64,000 nucleotides of DNA from Marchantia polymorpha subsp. ruderalis (GCA_037833965.1 AP031351.1:10056501-10120500), one strand, 5' to 3'; shown: positions 13,726 through 26,451, counted from the first letter of the stretch. Made by a program: numbers and translations. Notes: generated from the letters alone by a model not told the origin.

Positions 13726-14362
13726 CGCTCGCGTGGGTGCGAGTGCGAGTGCGACGACGACGACGACGATGGGCCGATGGCTTCCTCGCTGCTGCTCTGG
13801 AGCTTAAGTGGACATGCCACGCCGGGGGGCCGCGAGAATTATTGTTCCGAGCTGCGAGGGAGCGAGGAAGAGAGCGAGCGAGGAACGGGGAGCTTTAGTC
13901 AACATCGGAACAGGCGGGAGCAGTGCGCATGAGGCTGCAGCTGTGCAATTGGGCGTCGTCGTCGTCGTCCCGGGCACATCTCGGCAGATCGAGTAGCGGG
14001 GTCTCGACAAGAGTGGGCGGACGATTGGATTCGCGGGGATAAAAACGCTGTAAGTGCTTGTGGTCATGGCCTCGCGCTCGTCGTATTGCCCGAACGAGTA
14101 TTCCGATGCTCTGCATCCGTGATCGCATTGCATCCGGGCTGCGGAAAGGACAGTTTACTCGCGCGCGTACTGTTTCCATCTGCTTTTGCTTCTTCGTGGC
14201 GTAGGGCTGAATCTGCTTGGGAATGGAACAGGGCGGAGAGAGGTTTCCGCATAGATAGATGTGGATCTGGTGACGAAGCCCGTTCGGGTGTAGAATTTCC
14301 AGATTGTGAATCGAGAATTGTTGCTTCTTACAGGGTTTTGAGTGGCAGCTTCTCTTCGAACT

Positions 14363-17300
14363 ATGGGGATTATGAGCACTGTGTTGGGTTTGGTGGGATT
14401 TGGATGGGGTATCGGCATCGGTTTAGTTGTCGGGTACTTCCTCTTCATTTACACGCAACCTGTCGATGTGAAGGTACTTTCGCTCCCCTTCTCTATTTCG
14501 AATTCTTTCACTTTTCCGTTTCTACTTACCTGTCAGCCAACGTCACCGCCGCTTGCCCTCTAATGTCACCTCCTAAGAACGAGGATTTCAGTCAGAGTCA
14601 TCTCATTTTGTAGCGCGAATTGTACTTCATGGAGGTTCTAGATCAAAGTCTACGTGGGTGCTTCATAGCTCCGTGTTCCCCAGTTCACAGCGAAGCTTTA
14701 TGGAGCACATGCGTTGCTTTGACACTTGGTATTCAAATGGAACCGAGCAAAGTTCAGAATTGGCCGAATTATGTGTACGAAGCACCTTTGGCAAGGACAA
14801 GCAAATTTGTTCTTGAAACGAGTTTCTTGTCCAGACAGTGTTTTCTGTATCAATAGACTTTTCATAATATCCTCGTAACCCGCTCAAGGTCGAAGATTGT
14901 ATATTTAGGAATCTTGCACACCTTCCTACTGACTTTCGTTTGTTGTTAAATGGATACGAGCAAGGTCCAAACATGTCCGACATATGCCTACGGTACACCA
15001 TTAAGGATAAGCAGTATTCTGTAGGAACCACGTTCTCTTCGTGAGGACTGTATTCACTTTTACAAAAGTTTCTGTAGGCCGCACGAGGTCTTGAAAGGCT
15101 TCGGAACGTCGTATGCCTCCCTGAAGAAGTTTGTTTCTTTGAGGACTGGAGGATGCTATTGACAATCAATGAATACCTTTCTTACTTGGAGCTTCTCAAA
15201 CCTGTCATTACATGACAATGAGCAACATCTAACGTTTTGCTTTCCAATGCAACGGAATATTGCGTGTTCAGCTCCTTTACCGGTCAGGGATCATTTTTGA
15301 TATAAACATAAGAAACTAACAGACTCAAAGAGATCGAGGGTCAGTTTGCGTTCTGCATAGCATGCTGATGTTGTCAGCAGTTAAGTGACAGAGAGCTACT
15401 TGCACTTCCTTTACGCAAGTTGCTAGTTACATTTCATTACTATTGTCAGGCTGATAGATCGTGACAAGATAATAGCCTTGTACATAATCTAGATTTGTAC
15501 AGCTCCCGCATGATCAAGCGTTTCTCTGTCTTCAAATTCTGGATGTCAATTTGACGTTGAACTGGTAATTCACTTGCTTCCAAATAAAATTATTTTATCT
15601 TGAAACAACCAGTTCAGCCTAACAATCAATTCGCAGGAATACTGTCTTGAGACAGTGCGTCAAATTGTTTTAGATAGACACGTTCTTTCATATGGTCAGA
15701 ACTATGGAGGAGTTAGTTTCGCGGATCTCGATGACTCTAGCCTAAGTTGATGAAGCTTCGTTGTTGGAGTTCGTGGTTGAAGCCTTGCTCATTCTTTCGA
15801 CATGTTCATGAGAAACAAAAGTGAAGGGTATGCGTTGTGTGGATGCACCGTGATCACATGAAGCAGTCATGTGCTGTGCCTGCTATGAATACTGTTCCAT
15901 TTATTCTCACTCGTTCAATTTTTATGTAAACCAAACAACCCTGAACATTGGTACAGCGGTTCAACTTGACAGAGGTTCGCTTTCTTCTTAATCTGATCTT
16001 TTACTGAGTTTCCTTCAGGCTTTCACCTAAAGAGAGTTCATTAACTCGTCATTATTGTGATGCAGGATCCGGTTATCAGGCCGCTGTCTGAACTCGATTC
16101 CAAAACTCTTCGAGGGTTACTGCCAGAAATTCCGCACTGGGTGAAGAATCCTGATTATGATAGGGTGACTACCTCACGACGGGACCTACCTACAATGGCT
16201 GATGTTTTGAAGCATGCCATAATCATGTATCATTTTTCAAGTAGGACCACAATACTGTTCTGTTGTACTACAAGGGTAGTATAGTGTTGTAGGTCGTATA
16301 CTGTTCGGATTTAACGATATATGCATATTTTCGCTGCCGCCGCAGTGTTAGTGGTAACGCAAGCTTATATGTTCAACTTCTTCTCTGCTACCAGGTTGAC
16401 TGGTTGAACAAGTTTGTCCGCGACCTGTGGCCGTTTCTGGATAAGGTATGACGTTTATTTGGATACATGACTCTTGGTTCAGTAAGCCTCTCATTTACAA
16501 AAGCGGAAGGTTTATACATAACATAAGTTTCATCTCAATGCTCATCTAAATTTATTTGAGATTGATTGAGATAGTGTAGTATCTGGAAATTTTCCTTCTG
16601 TTACTTGCCTGATGATATCTCTCGCTTATCTTGAAGTGGATTTAGGGAATTGTTACCACAAAAGCCTGCGTCGATTACCTAACTTCGTCGTTTATACACG
16701 CAGGCTATCTGCAAAATAATCCGCGAGCAAGCAAAACCATACATCGATCTATATGGTCCAAAATTTAAGTTGGAGTCAATCGAATTCGAGCAGCTCACTT
16801 TGGGCACTTTGCCTCCCACCTTTGTTGGTAAATTGGCTTCTCTCAACACAATTGTTGCTCCGATACACAAATATAAGGAAATCTACATAGAGATATATCT
16901 CGTGCTATTATAAGAAGCGATTATGAACTATGATTACAGGGAAGTTTGTGCTCCTGTTAGCATGGTCAGATAGATAGATATATGTGATGGTGGATATCAC
17001 ATAATCACAGAGACACATCAGCAGCTGTATACAAGGTCATTTGTTGTACGAAAAATGAGGGATCACAGAAGATGGTTGAATGTTGTCTGTAGGCATGAAA
17101 GTTTACGATACTCAGGAGAAAGAGATGATCATGGAGCCTTCTTTCAAATTCGCTGGGAATCCGAATATCGTTGTCGCTGTCAAGGCGTTTGGGATGAAAG
17201 CAACAGTGCAGGTAGGTGACTGGTTTTCAGCGTACGTATCGAGGATTTCAAATTTGTATTTGTCCTATTTGGGATGAACTAGAGTGCAGTCGATGTCGCG

Positions 17301-19393
17301 CTGAGTTTTCGTAAGGTTTGTACTTAACCTTTTTATGAAGGATTTGGAGAATATCTCATCCAGAGATGATTTGTTTTCCAGTTGGTGGATGTGCAAGTCT
17401 TTGCAACCGCTCGAGTGACACTACGACCCTTGATTGAAACTTTCCCTTGTTTCTCCAAGATCGTTGTCTCTTTGATGGAAAAGGTACACCTATATCTTTG
17501 GAAACGCAGGAGTTTATTTTTCAATTTGCTACCTCCGTGTATTTTTTGCAGTTTGCTTGAAACGGAGTGAGCATTCTCCAAGTTTTAACGAGTTTAGTCC
17601 TTTCAGATCGTTTTCTGTCTAGTTTACTTCGAAATTATCGTTGCACTTTTCTTTTGGAGCTTTAAATGTTTCCAACTTTAACTTTTGTCGTGACTTCTGC
17701 GACAGCCCCACGTGGATTTCGGGTTGAAGCTCTTGGGTGGAGATATCATGGCAATTCCTGGTGTTTATAGACTTGTACAGGTAGGCGCAACACTTAGCCC
17801 TTTTTCAAGTCAGAACTTTTGATGAGGACTTTAAAAAAAAAATCTCCCGGTGCATGAGTGTTTAACTTAAACTATAACTTCAGTGCTTGTCGATCTGCAG
17901 GACCTCATCAAAGAGCAAGTTGCAAACATGTATCTTTGGCCAAAAACTTTGGAAATTAATGTGGTGGATGATGCAAAGTAAGCTACCCTCTAGACGTTTC
18001 ATCACTTTTTTCCTTCTTTTGAAAACTCCTCTTCTTTGTTACAACATAAGTGGATCCTAATTTAATGATTTCGAAACTATGTACAGTGCTGCGAAGAGAC
18101 CCGTGGGACTTCTGAATGTGAAGGTTGTGAGAGCGAAGGGGTTGAAGAAGAAAGATTTAATAGGCAAGTCTGATCCTTATGTCAAACTTCATCTTGGAGA
18201 GGCTCATCACTTTGCGAAAGTCACAAGGACAGTGAAGGGTAACCTCAATCCCGAGTGGAATGAGTCGTTCAAGCTGATCGTTCATGACCCTTCTACCCAG
18301 AACCTTGAACTACATGTCTACGATTGGGAGAAGGTAACGTTTGAATTACAGATCTTTAGGGAGATAACTCGTATTACTCTTACTTCTGTCAATCTCAGTA
18401 CGATTTACTCGAATTCTCTTGTTGACGTTGATAAATAAAAATTCTTCCATATTGCAGATTGGCTCACACGAAACTCTCGGAATGGCCGTTGTTTCTCTCA
18501 AGAAATTAAACCCCGAAGAGAATAGTACCGAAATTCTGACCCTTGTCAAGAACATGGACTCTAATGATCCTTCCAATAATAAAGACAGAGGAACTCTTAC
18601 CGTCGAATTGAACTACAAACCATTCAAAGAAGAGGAGATGAATGACATTGAGGAAGAAGATGAAGATGGAGCTGTTGAAAAAGCGCCGGAAGGTACACCT
18701 GCGGGTGGAGGTTTGTTAGTCGTTGTTATTCATGAAGCGGAAGACGTAGAGGGCAAACATCATACCAACCCGTATGCTCGTGTGATTTTAAGAGGAGAAG
18801 AAAAGAGAACAAAGGTAAGTTCAGTCAACATGATTCCGCTACTCTCTCTTTAATGCAGTTGTTTGTGATGCCTTTGCTTCTCTTACTTGAGTAGATTTGT
18901 CTCATATGCTGTGATCTAATTCGCCCTGTGAGATGTAAACGTGCAGCATATCAAGAAGAACAGGGACCCTAAGTGGGATCAAAGGTTCGAGTGGATACTG
19001 GATGAACCACCAGTTAGTGATCGCTTGCACGTGGAAGTTATGAGCAAGAATTTGGGTTTCAATTACCATCTGAAGGTAATATTGCTTGACACTCAACAAT
19101 CTAGCTGAATTCAATATAGTTCCATTGAATTTACTGATTGTTTTTGTCTGCTAACAATTATGAATGTCCCTGCGCCGTAGCGCTAATGTGTCAGAAGTGG
19201 TGCTTTTTCTGTTGGTTTGAAGGCCTTGTCTCAAGGGTTGCTGTGCATTGATCTTGGAGTGCAGGAGCCATTGGGGTATGTTGATATCAACTTATCAGAT
19301 GTTGTGAACAACAAGCGAATCAATGAGAAGTATCAGTTGATAGATTCTAAGAACGGAAAGATACAGGTGGAGTTACAGTGGAGACCAAGTTAA
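14363..19393 (+). CDS. SYT: Plant synaptotagmin (SMP domain plus two C2 domains), complete
   Basis: Plant SYT1/2-type proteins anchor in the ER and tether it to the plasma membrane, binding lipids through C2 domains and carrying lipids in the SMP domain. Twelve coding exons join in phase: 14363-14473, 16066-16164, 16395-16445, 16704-16827, 17093-17211, 17382-17483, 17706-17780, 17901-17977, 18087-18333, 18458-18814, 18947-19075 and 19265-19393. The product is 539 residues, against about 540 in Arabidopsis SYT1. A glycine-rich N-terminal membrane anchor (residues 1-33) is followed by the SMP domain (about 66-250, with LPEIPHWVKNPDYDR and LTLGTLPPTF). C2A is about 257-375, with KSDPYVK and YDWEK. 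C2B is about 412-530, with AEDVEGKHHTNPY. C2B has Asn where Ca2+-binding loop 1 usually has Asp, as I recall for plant homologues. The ATG at 14363 matches the conserved family N-terminus. Confidence 0.95.
14474..16065 (+). other. Large first intron of SYT
   Basis: At 1592 nt this is the longest intron of the gene. It starts GTACTT and ends TGCAG. I see no gene or element inside it. Confidence 0.85.
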
Positions 19394-20127
19394 TCGAACA
19401 GTAGTTAGATAGAATCAGGGAGGGAGGGTATAGATAGAGTTGGGATTGAGTTTACATTGAAGATGAACATACTATTGTAGCGCCGTTCTGCCAATTAGGA
19501 GATAGTGCTCGAACGAGCATGGTCACGGGGATTTATCAGTCTCATAAGTGTTTGGGTGGATAACTTTCTAGTGCCGCCCAAGCTTTTGTTCAGGATATTA
19601 TCTGCTGTATACAGAAGGGCTTGAGGTTGTATTTTCCAATTAGAGAACGACAAGAGTAGAGACTACGCGTTTTTTAGCCGCTGCTCCCAGAATATCGCTT
19701 CAGATACTTGAACTGTAAGTGCTAGGGAGTGATGAAACTGTACAGCGCTTGTTTTTATAGATGCTTTCACAAGAAGTGTACACTTCGCAGTTGTCTACTG
19801 CATGAGTTTAATTTGAAAAATTTATTATTATTCTCATTTTTTCTTTGGACCTCTTAACTGCGGCGCGAATAATTGGAATGTAACAAAACTTGTGTGTTTG
19901 CATTCTGACTTTAAAATGTCTTAAAAGAAATAAGCAACGACATTTACTGTATAATAATTGTCGATCCTATTGAATAATCTCAAATTATCATATATTAATA
20001 ATTTAGGAGGGTGTTCCAGTCTCATGGTTATATGGAACTTTTAGGGTTAGTGTAAACCTCTTTGATAATTTGTTAATAGAAATAGTTGGTTAGACCTTTC
20101 AACAGATATTAGGGTTAGGGTAAATGA

Positions 20128-20168
20128 GATAATCGGTCGATTATCTCACCGATAATCGACCGATTATC
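20128..20168. repeat. Perfect inverted repeat, 18-bp arms, 5-bp spacer
   Basis: The arms 20128-20145 and 20151-20168 are exact reverse complements separated by TCACC. Each arm is itself nearly palindromic around CGGTCG or CGACCG. A further GATTATCTCACC follows immediately. It could form a cruciform or be a relict transposon end. Confidence 0.85.
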
Positions 20169-20274
20169 GATTATCTCACCACTCCTCTCCAAACTATGAA
20201 ATACCTCATTAATAAACTTCAATAAGATTGAAGAAAAGGAATGAAGTGCAGAGTTGGTAATAACTTGGTAAGTT

Positions 20275-20345
20275 TATCCGTGATATTTTAAACTGAAACT
20301 AACGATTTGGAAAGTATAACCGTGATATTCTAAACTGAAACTATC
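20275..20345. repeat. Short imperfect tandem duplication
   Basis: Two adjacent units share CCGTGATATT followed by TAAACTGAAACTA, with a period near 40 bp. They border the right side of the SYT intergenic region, just before copia element A. Confidence 0.65.
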
Positions 20346-20389
20346 TTCCGCACTGCCATCCGACTTATCGTGTAGCTGAACAAATGATG

Positions 20390-22917
20390 ACCTACATGCT
20401 TGACACAAAGTGGCTTGAAGAAACTTGCTTAAACTGTGTTATCTTCAAAAATTGTTGTTGGCTTCTCTTGAATTGGAAATCCAATCATCTTGTATTTAGC
20501 GGTCTGCATGGTGCGCAGCCACATTGTTGCGCAAGCTGCCTCGTGAAACGCAAGGAGCTCAACATGATTTGTTGAAGTTGTAGTGTGATTGTTAGTTTCT
20601 TGGATCTCCAACAAATTGGTGCCTCATGTTTGATAAAGATGTAACCTGTTTGGAACTTGCAAGTCGTTGGATTTGAATTGAACCCAGAGTTGGCATAGCC
20701 TATAATATCATTTTGGTCGCGGCAAAAATGAAGATCAAGATCTTTTGTTCCTTGAGGAGGTGTTTGATGCCTTGCCAATGCAGTGTTGTGGGACGTTGGC
20801 TGTGACAGGCGAGGACGCTGACGGCAAAACTGATGTCGGATCGAGTTTTTGTCGCCAAGTAGAAGAGTGTGCCAACTACTGCTAGATGATTTGTCCAACT
20901 TTGATTTGTCCAACTCCTCCTCCCCGGGTTCAGCTGGACGATTGTGATCATCGTCAGTCTTGCTCCTCCCTATCATAGATGATGATATGGCATTCGCGTG
21001 TTCCATGTTGAACGTTTTGAGAAGCTTGCGAGCATAAGTTTGTTGATGAAGAAGAATACTTCCATCTGCAAGATGAGCAATCTGGAGTATAAGGCAATAT
21101 GATGTTTTGCCGAACAATTTCATCTCAAACTGTTTAGTTAGCATGAGTTCAACATGCTTGATTAATGTTGGTAATCCAATATAGTTCAAATCATCCACAT
21201 AAACAACTAGGATCACAAATTGTGTATCTTCCTTCAAAACAAAAATGCAAGGTAGAGCAAGATGATTTTGAAAGCCATTAGACATCAAATAGGAATTCAA
21301 GCTATGGTACCATGCTTTTCCGGCTTGTTTTAGGCCATAGAGGGCCTTCCGTATTCGTATCTCGTGAAAATGTCCTGATTGGATTGGTGGCAAGCTTGGC
21401 ACAAACTTTGGTGAAGGTTTGATATGTAGATATGTGTCCAAGTCGTCGTAGAGATATGCAGTGACAACATCTAAGAGACGTGTTTCAAGTGAAAGTTGGA
21501 CTGCTAGGCTTAAGAGATAGCAGAATGAAATACTATCAATGACAGAGAAATATGTTTGGTCGAAATCAATTCCCGGTTTCTGAGTATATCCTTGTGCAAC
21601 TAGACGTACATTGTAACGATTTATATTTTTGTGTTCGTCACGTTTTCTAGTGGATATAAGTTTGTGATCTATGTGTTTGACTGTAAGATCTTATACAAGT
21701 GGTCCAAAACTGAACGCTTGCTAAGGGATTGGTACTCGGCATGTAATGCTTTTTTCCGCTGTGGCCAATCTCATCTCTTCCTACCTTGATCTAAAGTAGT
21801 AGGGTCAAAATCAGAATTAGTAAGTCTGATTACAAATGACTAAGGGTTTGACCATGGGTCTGATGGTTCCTCGGGTTGTTTCACTAGGAGTGCTATTCGT
21901 GTATTAGTCATACATTTCTTGGATATTGAAGGGTGCATGGGGTTTTTTGACCCAAGGTAGTGGACTTTGGAATATTCTAAGTCCGGATTGAAATCCGTCA
22001 GGGAGCTTTTTGGCTAGGTTCTGCAAGTCTAGAAGTTTTTAAACCTCAGCATCTGTAAGTGCTGTTTGTGGATCCGGGTTTAAGGTGAGAGTCTCTTGGG
22101 CTCTAAAGCTAAGTTCTATATGATTGGAGTGTCTAGAGCCGGGAAAACAAGTTTCTATGAATTTGCAATTCTGAAATCTAGCTTTGTAAACATCATCTCT
22201 ATCATATAACTTGTATTGAATAATAACCGGGGAGTCAAATCCAAGATATATACCTTTGATTCTATGAGGTTCCATGGATTTTATCTTAGGATCTGCAACA
22301 GTTATCCAAACCTCACAACCAAAGATTTGGAGGTGTGCCATATGTGGGACTCATCCGAATGCTAATTCTAGAGGAGTCTGAGTATGGAATAAGGTTGGTT
22401 TAAGACTTTAAAAATTAAAGGGTGAAATACATCATGACTCCAATAAGAAGGTGGGAGTTTAGCATGAAAAAGGAGGGGTCAAACTATGAGCTGAATTTTC
22501 TTGATAAAAGCTTTGGCTAGACCATTCTAACTATGGTCGTAAAGAGCGGAATAAGTAAGTTCTATCCATGTCGCTGCGCAATAGTCCTCAAATTCCAGAG
22601 ATTTAAATTCAAGGGCGTTGTACATTCTAAGAAATCAAACTAGGTGGTTAGGGTAATGGTTTCTAAATGTTAATAGCATCTCTAAAGTCTTGGAAAACAC
22701 CATGTTTTTAGTGGTAAGAAGAGAAATCTCATCATGATGTCCGGATGCATCAACGAGGATAAAAAAAATATTTGAACTAACCTGATGTTGGACTGATCGG
22801 ACCACATCAATCACCTTGAAGACGTTGCAATGGTGCGGGCATCTTCTCCGGTAGATTTGAAATCAAAGGTCGTTTGATCAATTTCTCTTGAATGCATGCT
22901 GGGCTTTCTTGAACATG
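20390..22917 (-). pseudogene. Copia A pol: integrase, reverse transcriptase, RNase H (broken)
   Basis: On the minus strand, 22900-22380 holds a decayed integrase core (themes VDASGHHDEISLL and PPSYWSHDVFHP). From 22341 to 22039 comes the integrase C-terminal part (HLQIFGCEVWI, KGIYLGFDSPV). Reverse transcriptase follows with ALYGLKQAGKAWY near 21310-21346 and the catalytic YVDD near 21186-21205. RNase H shows GYANSGF, then QTGYIF, and later a piece with FEDN near 20420. Several in-frame stops and at least two frame changes separate the parts, so no working polyprotein can be made. Confidence 0.88.
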
Positions 22918-22922
22918 CTCCT
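22918..22922. repeat. Target-site duplication of E1, left copy (CTCCT)
   Basis: Identical to 26452-26456 and directly abuts the TGTGGT terminus of E1. Confidence 0.88.
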
Positions 22923-23341
22923 TGTGGTGCCTAGTTTTTACATTTTTCTTAAAAAATCAACAAAACTAAAAGATATTTGTCTAGAAAGTAGTTGTAAGAG
23001 TTAGAATGAGCTAAGGAGAAAATGATAGTATTAGTTAGAATTTGTCTACGTAGAATGATCTTCGGATCTTTGTGTCTTCGACGCAGCCTTTTATGGACGT
23101 ACGAAGAGCTACGTCTTCGGCAAAGACATCGGAATCAATTTCAAATCACGCAACGGGCCGGACGACGTTCGCACGCGTCGGGAGTTCTACTGGGCGCGGG
23201 AGGAGGCAATGTTAGGGCTTTGAAGGTAAAGGCAATACGAGGAGTCTTCGCGCCGACGTTGCGACATCGAGCAAGAACGAGCGAGAGAGAGAGGAAGCGA
23301 AATCGATCCAACTCGCGAGTAGCGAAACGCAAATTGAAGAC

Positions 23342-25919
23342 ATGGCGCCCAAGAAGAGTGAGAAGGTGAGGAAATTGGTTCCCTTGAAGGTGCCTTATGA
23401 GGAATTGCGACCCTTCAGGCGTAAGCTGAGTGAATTGCGGCTTGAATTCCTTTTGTGGAATTGGAATTGCGTCTCGGCGAGTATCTGCAAGAAGGTAATG
23501 GACAAGAGCACGATCGAAGGCGAGGAGCTCCGCGGTAATCCCATGCTGTAGACCATCGAGCATTGGACGAAGGTAATGGGACCGTGTGCGGGCAGCGACG
23601 GAGATCTTCTATTTGAGAAGAAAAGCGTAGGACTTACACGCGGCGAGGAATTCTCTTACGGGCCTCTCTTCGAGTCTGGAAGACAGGGGACTAACGGATG
23701 GAAGACTGTCGATTATAAAGATCCGAAGAGAAGAACGATCGCGTTGGGAATCATGCACATCTTGCGGCCGGCGCGCACGACTTATGTGACGGCATAGCAA
23801 GTAGGGTTCTTCGAATGCATCCTGAAGGGACAGCGAGTACATTGGGCAAGGATCTTTTACGATCTTGTCTGGGTGAATGCGGGCTTTCGGTGGACGGCAC
23901 CTTTGACCAATCACATCACTCCCTTTGTGATGAATTTCTATCGAGGAATGGGATTGCTTACGAGGGAGGAGGAGAAGTGATTTCCGAGAGAGCGGGAAAT
24001 CTTGACAACAGAGTCCAGTGAAGGGACCGAAGACGAGAACCGACCCCCCTCGATCCCAACACATACGACAGCCCGAGGACTAGTTCAGGTGGACGTGGTG
24101 TAGAGACGGGAGAAGCCAAAGAGATGATTGGCGAAGAGATGGAAGGTCATGAGTGATGACGAGGAAGAATTGGCCCACGAGGTAAGAAGGGTGGACATGA
24201 ATGTAGATGGAGCGAGGCAGCAAAGAGCACGCGCAAGACCAAAGAAGAGAGCGAATCGGAGGATGGTGACAGCTGAAGTATCGGACAAGAGCGTGGAGAA
24301 GACAGTGGCATCAATTGTGAACACAACCAAAATCGCAGCTAGCGAGGTGACGCGGCCTGTGGAGATAAGAGGACCTTCGGAGGTGTCAATCGAAGTTCCA
24401 GCAGACATACCGGCAGAACCTTTGAAGGAGGCTCGGGTTGATAAGTCTGATTTCTCTGTCTTCGGAGCAGACACGGTCTGCGCGGGGTGAAGAGACACCA
24501 GAACTGAAGATGAACGAGGACCTGGAGAAGGAGTCCACTTTGAGCGAGGAGATTCTGGAGCAGGTTGTCGCATTGATTGGAGGGACGGTGGTAGAGGCCG
24601 AGATCATTACACTGCCGACATCTCCGGTGGAAGAGGTGAAACCCGAAGAAGGGAAAAAGGCTTCGGGTGAAGACGTGAAGACATTGGAAACTACATTTCC
24701 TGAATTCTTGCAGGATAGTGTAGTTCTGTTGTTGAAGTATTTGGATGGGAAGAGAGGGAAGTATGCTGTATCAAAAGAGCCGGGATTCTTCTTACCGATG
24801 ATTAGGAACAAGACGAAGCTCAAGAGAGCAGTTGCAGTAAAGAGAGAGTGGGATTCCGCAACTGCATTGGCACGGGAGCGAGCGGCAACCTTGTCAACCG
24901 AGTGCGCGGGAGTGAAGGCGACATTGCGGGAGCGAGAAGCCCAACTTGGAAAGAAGGAGACTGAGTGTGAAGTGCTGCAGCTGAATCTAAAGAAGGAATC
25001 TGGGCGATGTGTAGAGTTGGAAGAGACCTGTGGAGGACTTCGTATCTCTAATGAGAATGCCCAAAAAGTAACAGTGGATTTGATGGCGAGATTGGAGAAA
25101 TCCTAAGAAGCTTACGATGTAGCAGTCAAAAGGTCGCAGCGCCTGATCACCACTACAGAAAGGTGAGAGAAGATGCATGTCGAAGAACTTGCTAGGGTGA
25201 AAGCCCGAAGAGCCGAAGAAGTTCGTATTGCCGAAGAACTTCGGGGCAAAATCGTAGAGGCGAAGACGGCGGAGGAAGATCTTTGTAGCAAAATTTTGGA
25301 GATTGAGGCGAAGTGTGAAATGGAATTCCAACGTGAGGAGGAGCTATCAGCAAGTTTGTCGGCGGGAAACCAGAAGCATGAAGAGGAGTTAGCGGATTGG
25401 GCCAAGAAATTGGCAGATTGTGAGTCGGCCAAGTCTTTGGAGATCAAATGTAAATTAAAGGTTGAATTTGACTGTCGACGGTTACGAGAGCAGTTAGGGA
25501 AGGCGGAGATGAGATCGCAAGAGTTGCAAAGGAGAATGGAAAAGGCAGAGGAGGCCTACCGTCAGCTACGGGAGGAGTCAACCGACGAGTTGAAATTGCG
25601 GTTAGAGAAGTGTCTGAACGGGTTCGTGATGTGGGGATTGCAATCGGTGAAGTGGCTGAAGTTAGATTTACTTGAGCGACGGCTGATGAGTGCGAAGACC
25701 AGCGGATTCGCAGGACACAAACAAATTGTACAGTTAGTTAATACGTTTTCAGAGAAATTGAATGAGGAGCGCCAGAATGTAGAAGTAGAGATTGTAAACG
25801 TGTTGCGTAGATTAAGAGTAGATAGTAGTTCAGACGACGCCGTAACCGTTACATTGGACGGCAAAGCCCCTGAGACCGATTTGCCTCAGGCGGTTGAGAT
25901 TCCAAAGTTGCCATTGTGA
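23342..25919 (+). pseudogene. Family E large protein gene, decayed copy in E1
   Basis: The conserved start is ATGGCGCCCAAG at 23342. The N-terminal region (LRLEFLLWNWN, VHWARIFYD, FYRGMGLLTREEE) aligns with residues of the intact E2 protein (LKLDFLLWGWNW, VHWARLL, FYRAMGCLTNAE). The second half has LLKYLDGKRGKYA, a long Glu/Lys/Arg-rich coiled coil and a C-terminal block with CLNGFVMWG and EIVNVLRRLRVD, again matching E2. In-frame stops occur near 23549, 23795 (a Trp codon in E2), 23978, 24488 and 25104, so it is a pseudogene. The C-terminal 248-codon stretch from 25173 is still open. Function is unknown; a gag-like or plant-mobile-domain-like role is a guess from its layout. Confidence 0.8.
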
Positions 25920-26451
25920 ATAAAGAGGTCCAAGGCTCTTTCATTGGGATGCTTTTCTGTCAACTGGCTTGTCTTGATTGTAAATTTGTATCCACTGTGT
26001 CTGTGCGCTGGTGTGTGATCCAGGCCTTGGGCACGGTGCGCTCCTGTTTGTCGAAGTTACCGCATCAGGGGTTGTGAGTATTCGGCTCAAATGTCATGAG
26101 TAGTCGAGGCTCCTTGGGATTTAAGCAAATTCGGGTCTGAGTATTCGGGTGAGTGGGTTGAGATGTATGCAATGTTGGGAAGTTTTCCCCCTGAAATATA
26201 AGTGTGGAGTTGCAAGCGATTTCTACCGGCGTTGTTTTGAAAAGTTTCAGGCTGTGAGTGAGGTTATGCACTACTCTGCGGGTCTTCGGCTCTAGTTGGG
26301 TAGTGTCTTCTGGAAGTCGCATTGCCTAAGAAGTGAAACTCTTTAATAGAATGCTCATCTGTGACAAATCGTGACTTTTGTGGTTGTTTTTGTCCTCGTG
26401 GGACCGGATCTGTACCATTATGCTCCATTTTGGTATTTGTCTGTCATTACA
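25920..26451 (+). repeat. Conserved 3' non-coding region of family E (E1 copy)
   Basis: From the stop codon to the element end, this region aligns along its whole length with 46925-47459. Shared blocks include GAATAAAGAGG, GGTGTGTGAT, TTTTCCCCCTGAAATAT, AGTGTCTTCTGGAAGT and TTGTCTGTCATTACA. E2 shares only islands of it, including the last ATTACA. Such conservation outside the gene suggests end-recognition or RNA-level function. Confidence 0.8.

Larger units (their letters stand above)
19394..20389. other. SYT 3' UTR and short intergenic stretch
   Basis: The sequence after the SYT stop is AT-rich with no frame worth calling. It includes a short telomere-like AGGGTTAGGG near 20111, the inverted repeat at 20128-20168 and a short tandem duplication near 20275-20345. 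Confidence 0.5.
22923..26451 (+). mobile_element. Family E element, copy E1 (unclassified, TGTGGT...ATTACA ends, 5-bp TSD)
   Basis: The element is 3529 bp, begins TGTGGTGCCTAG and ends GTCATTACA. It is flanked by perfect CTCCT duplications and sits in the pre-integrase/integrase junction of copia A. The reverse complement of the right end is TGTAATGACAG, so the termini are weakly inverted (TGT, then TG at 6-7, then C at 9). I see no direct terminal repeats of LTR type. Inside is one broken large gene (23342-25919) on the plus strand and a 3' non-coding part of about 530 bp, nearly all of it shared with the fragment at 46827-47459. No transposase, integrase or reverse transcriptase was recognised. 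TGT...ACA ends with a 5-bp duplication are what retroviral-type integrases produce. Confidence 0.85.

Noticed and set aside
20108-20122. Telomere-like AGGGTTAGGG, and TTTAGGG words at 31910-31965
   Set aside because: Only isolated or spaced units, with no tandem TTTAGGG array, so no interstitial telomere is claimed.
22923-26451. Reading E1 and E2 as ordinary LTR retrotransposons because of the TG...CA ends and 5-bp duplications
   Set aside because: I compared the first and last few hundred bases of each element and saw no direct terminal repeat, primer-binding site or retroelement enzyme. The ends are instead weakly inverted.
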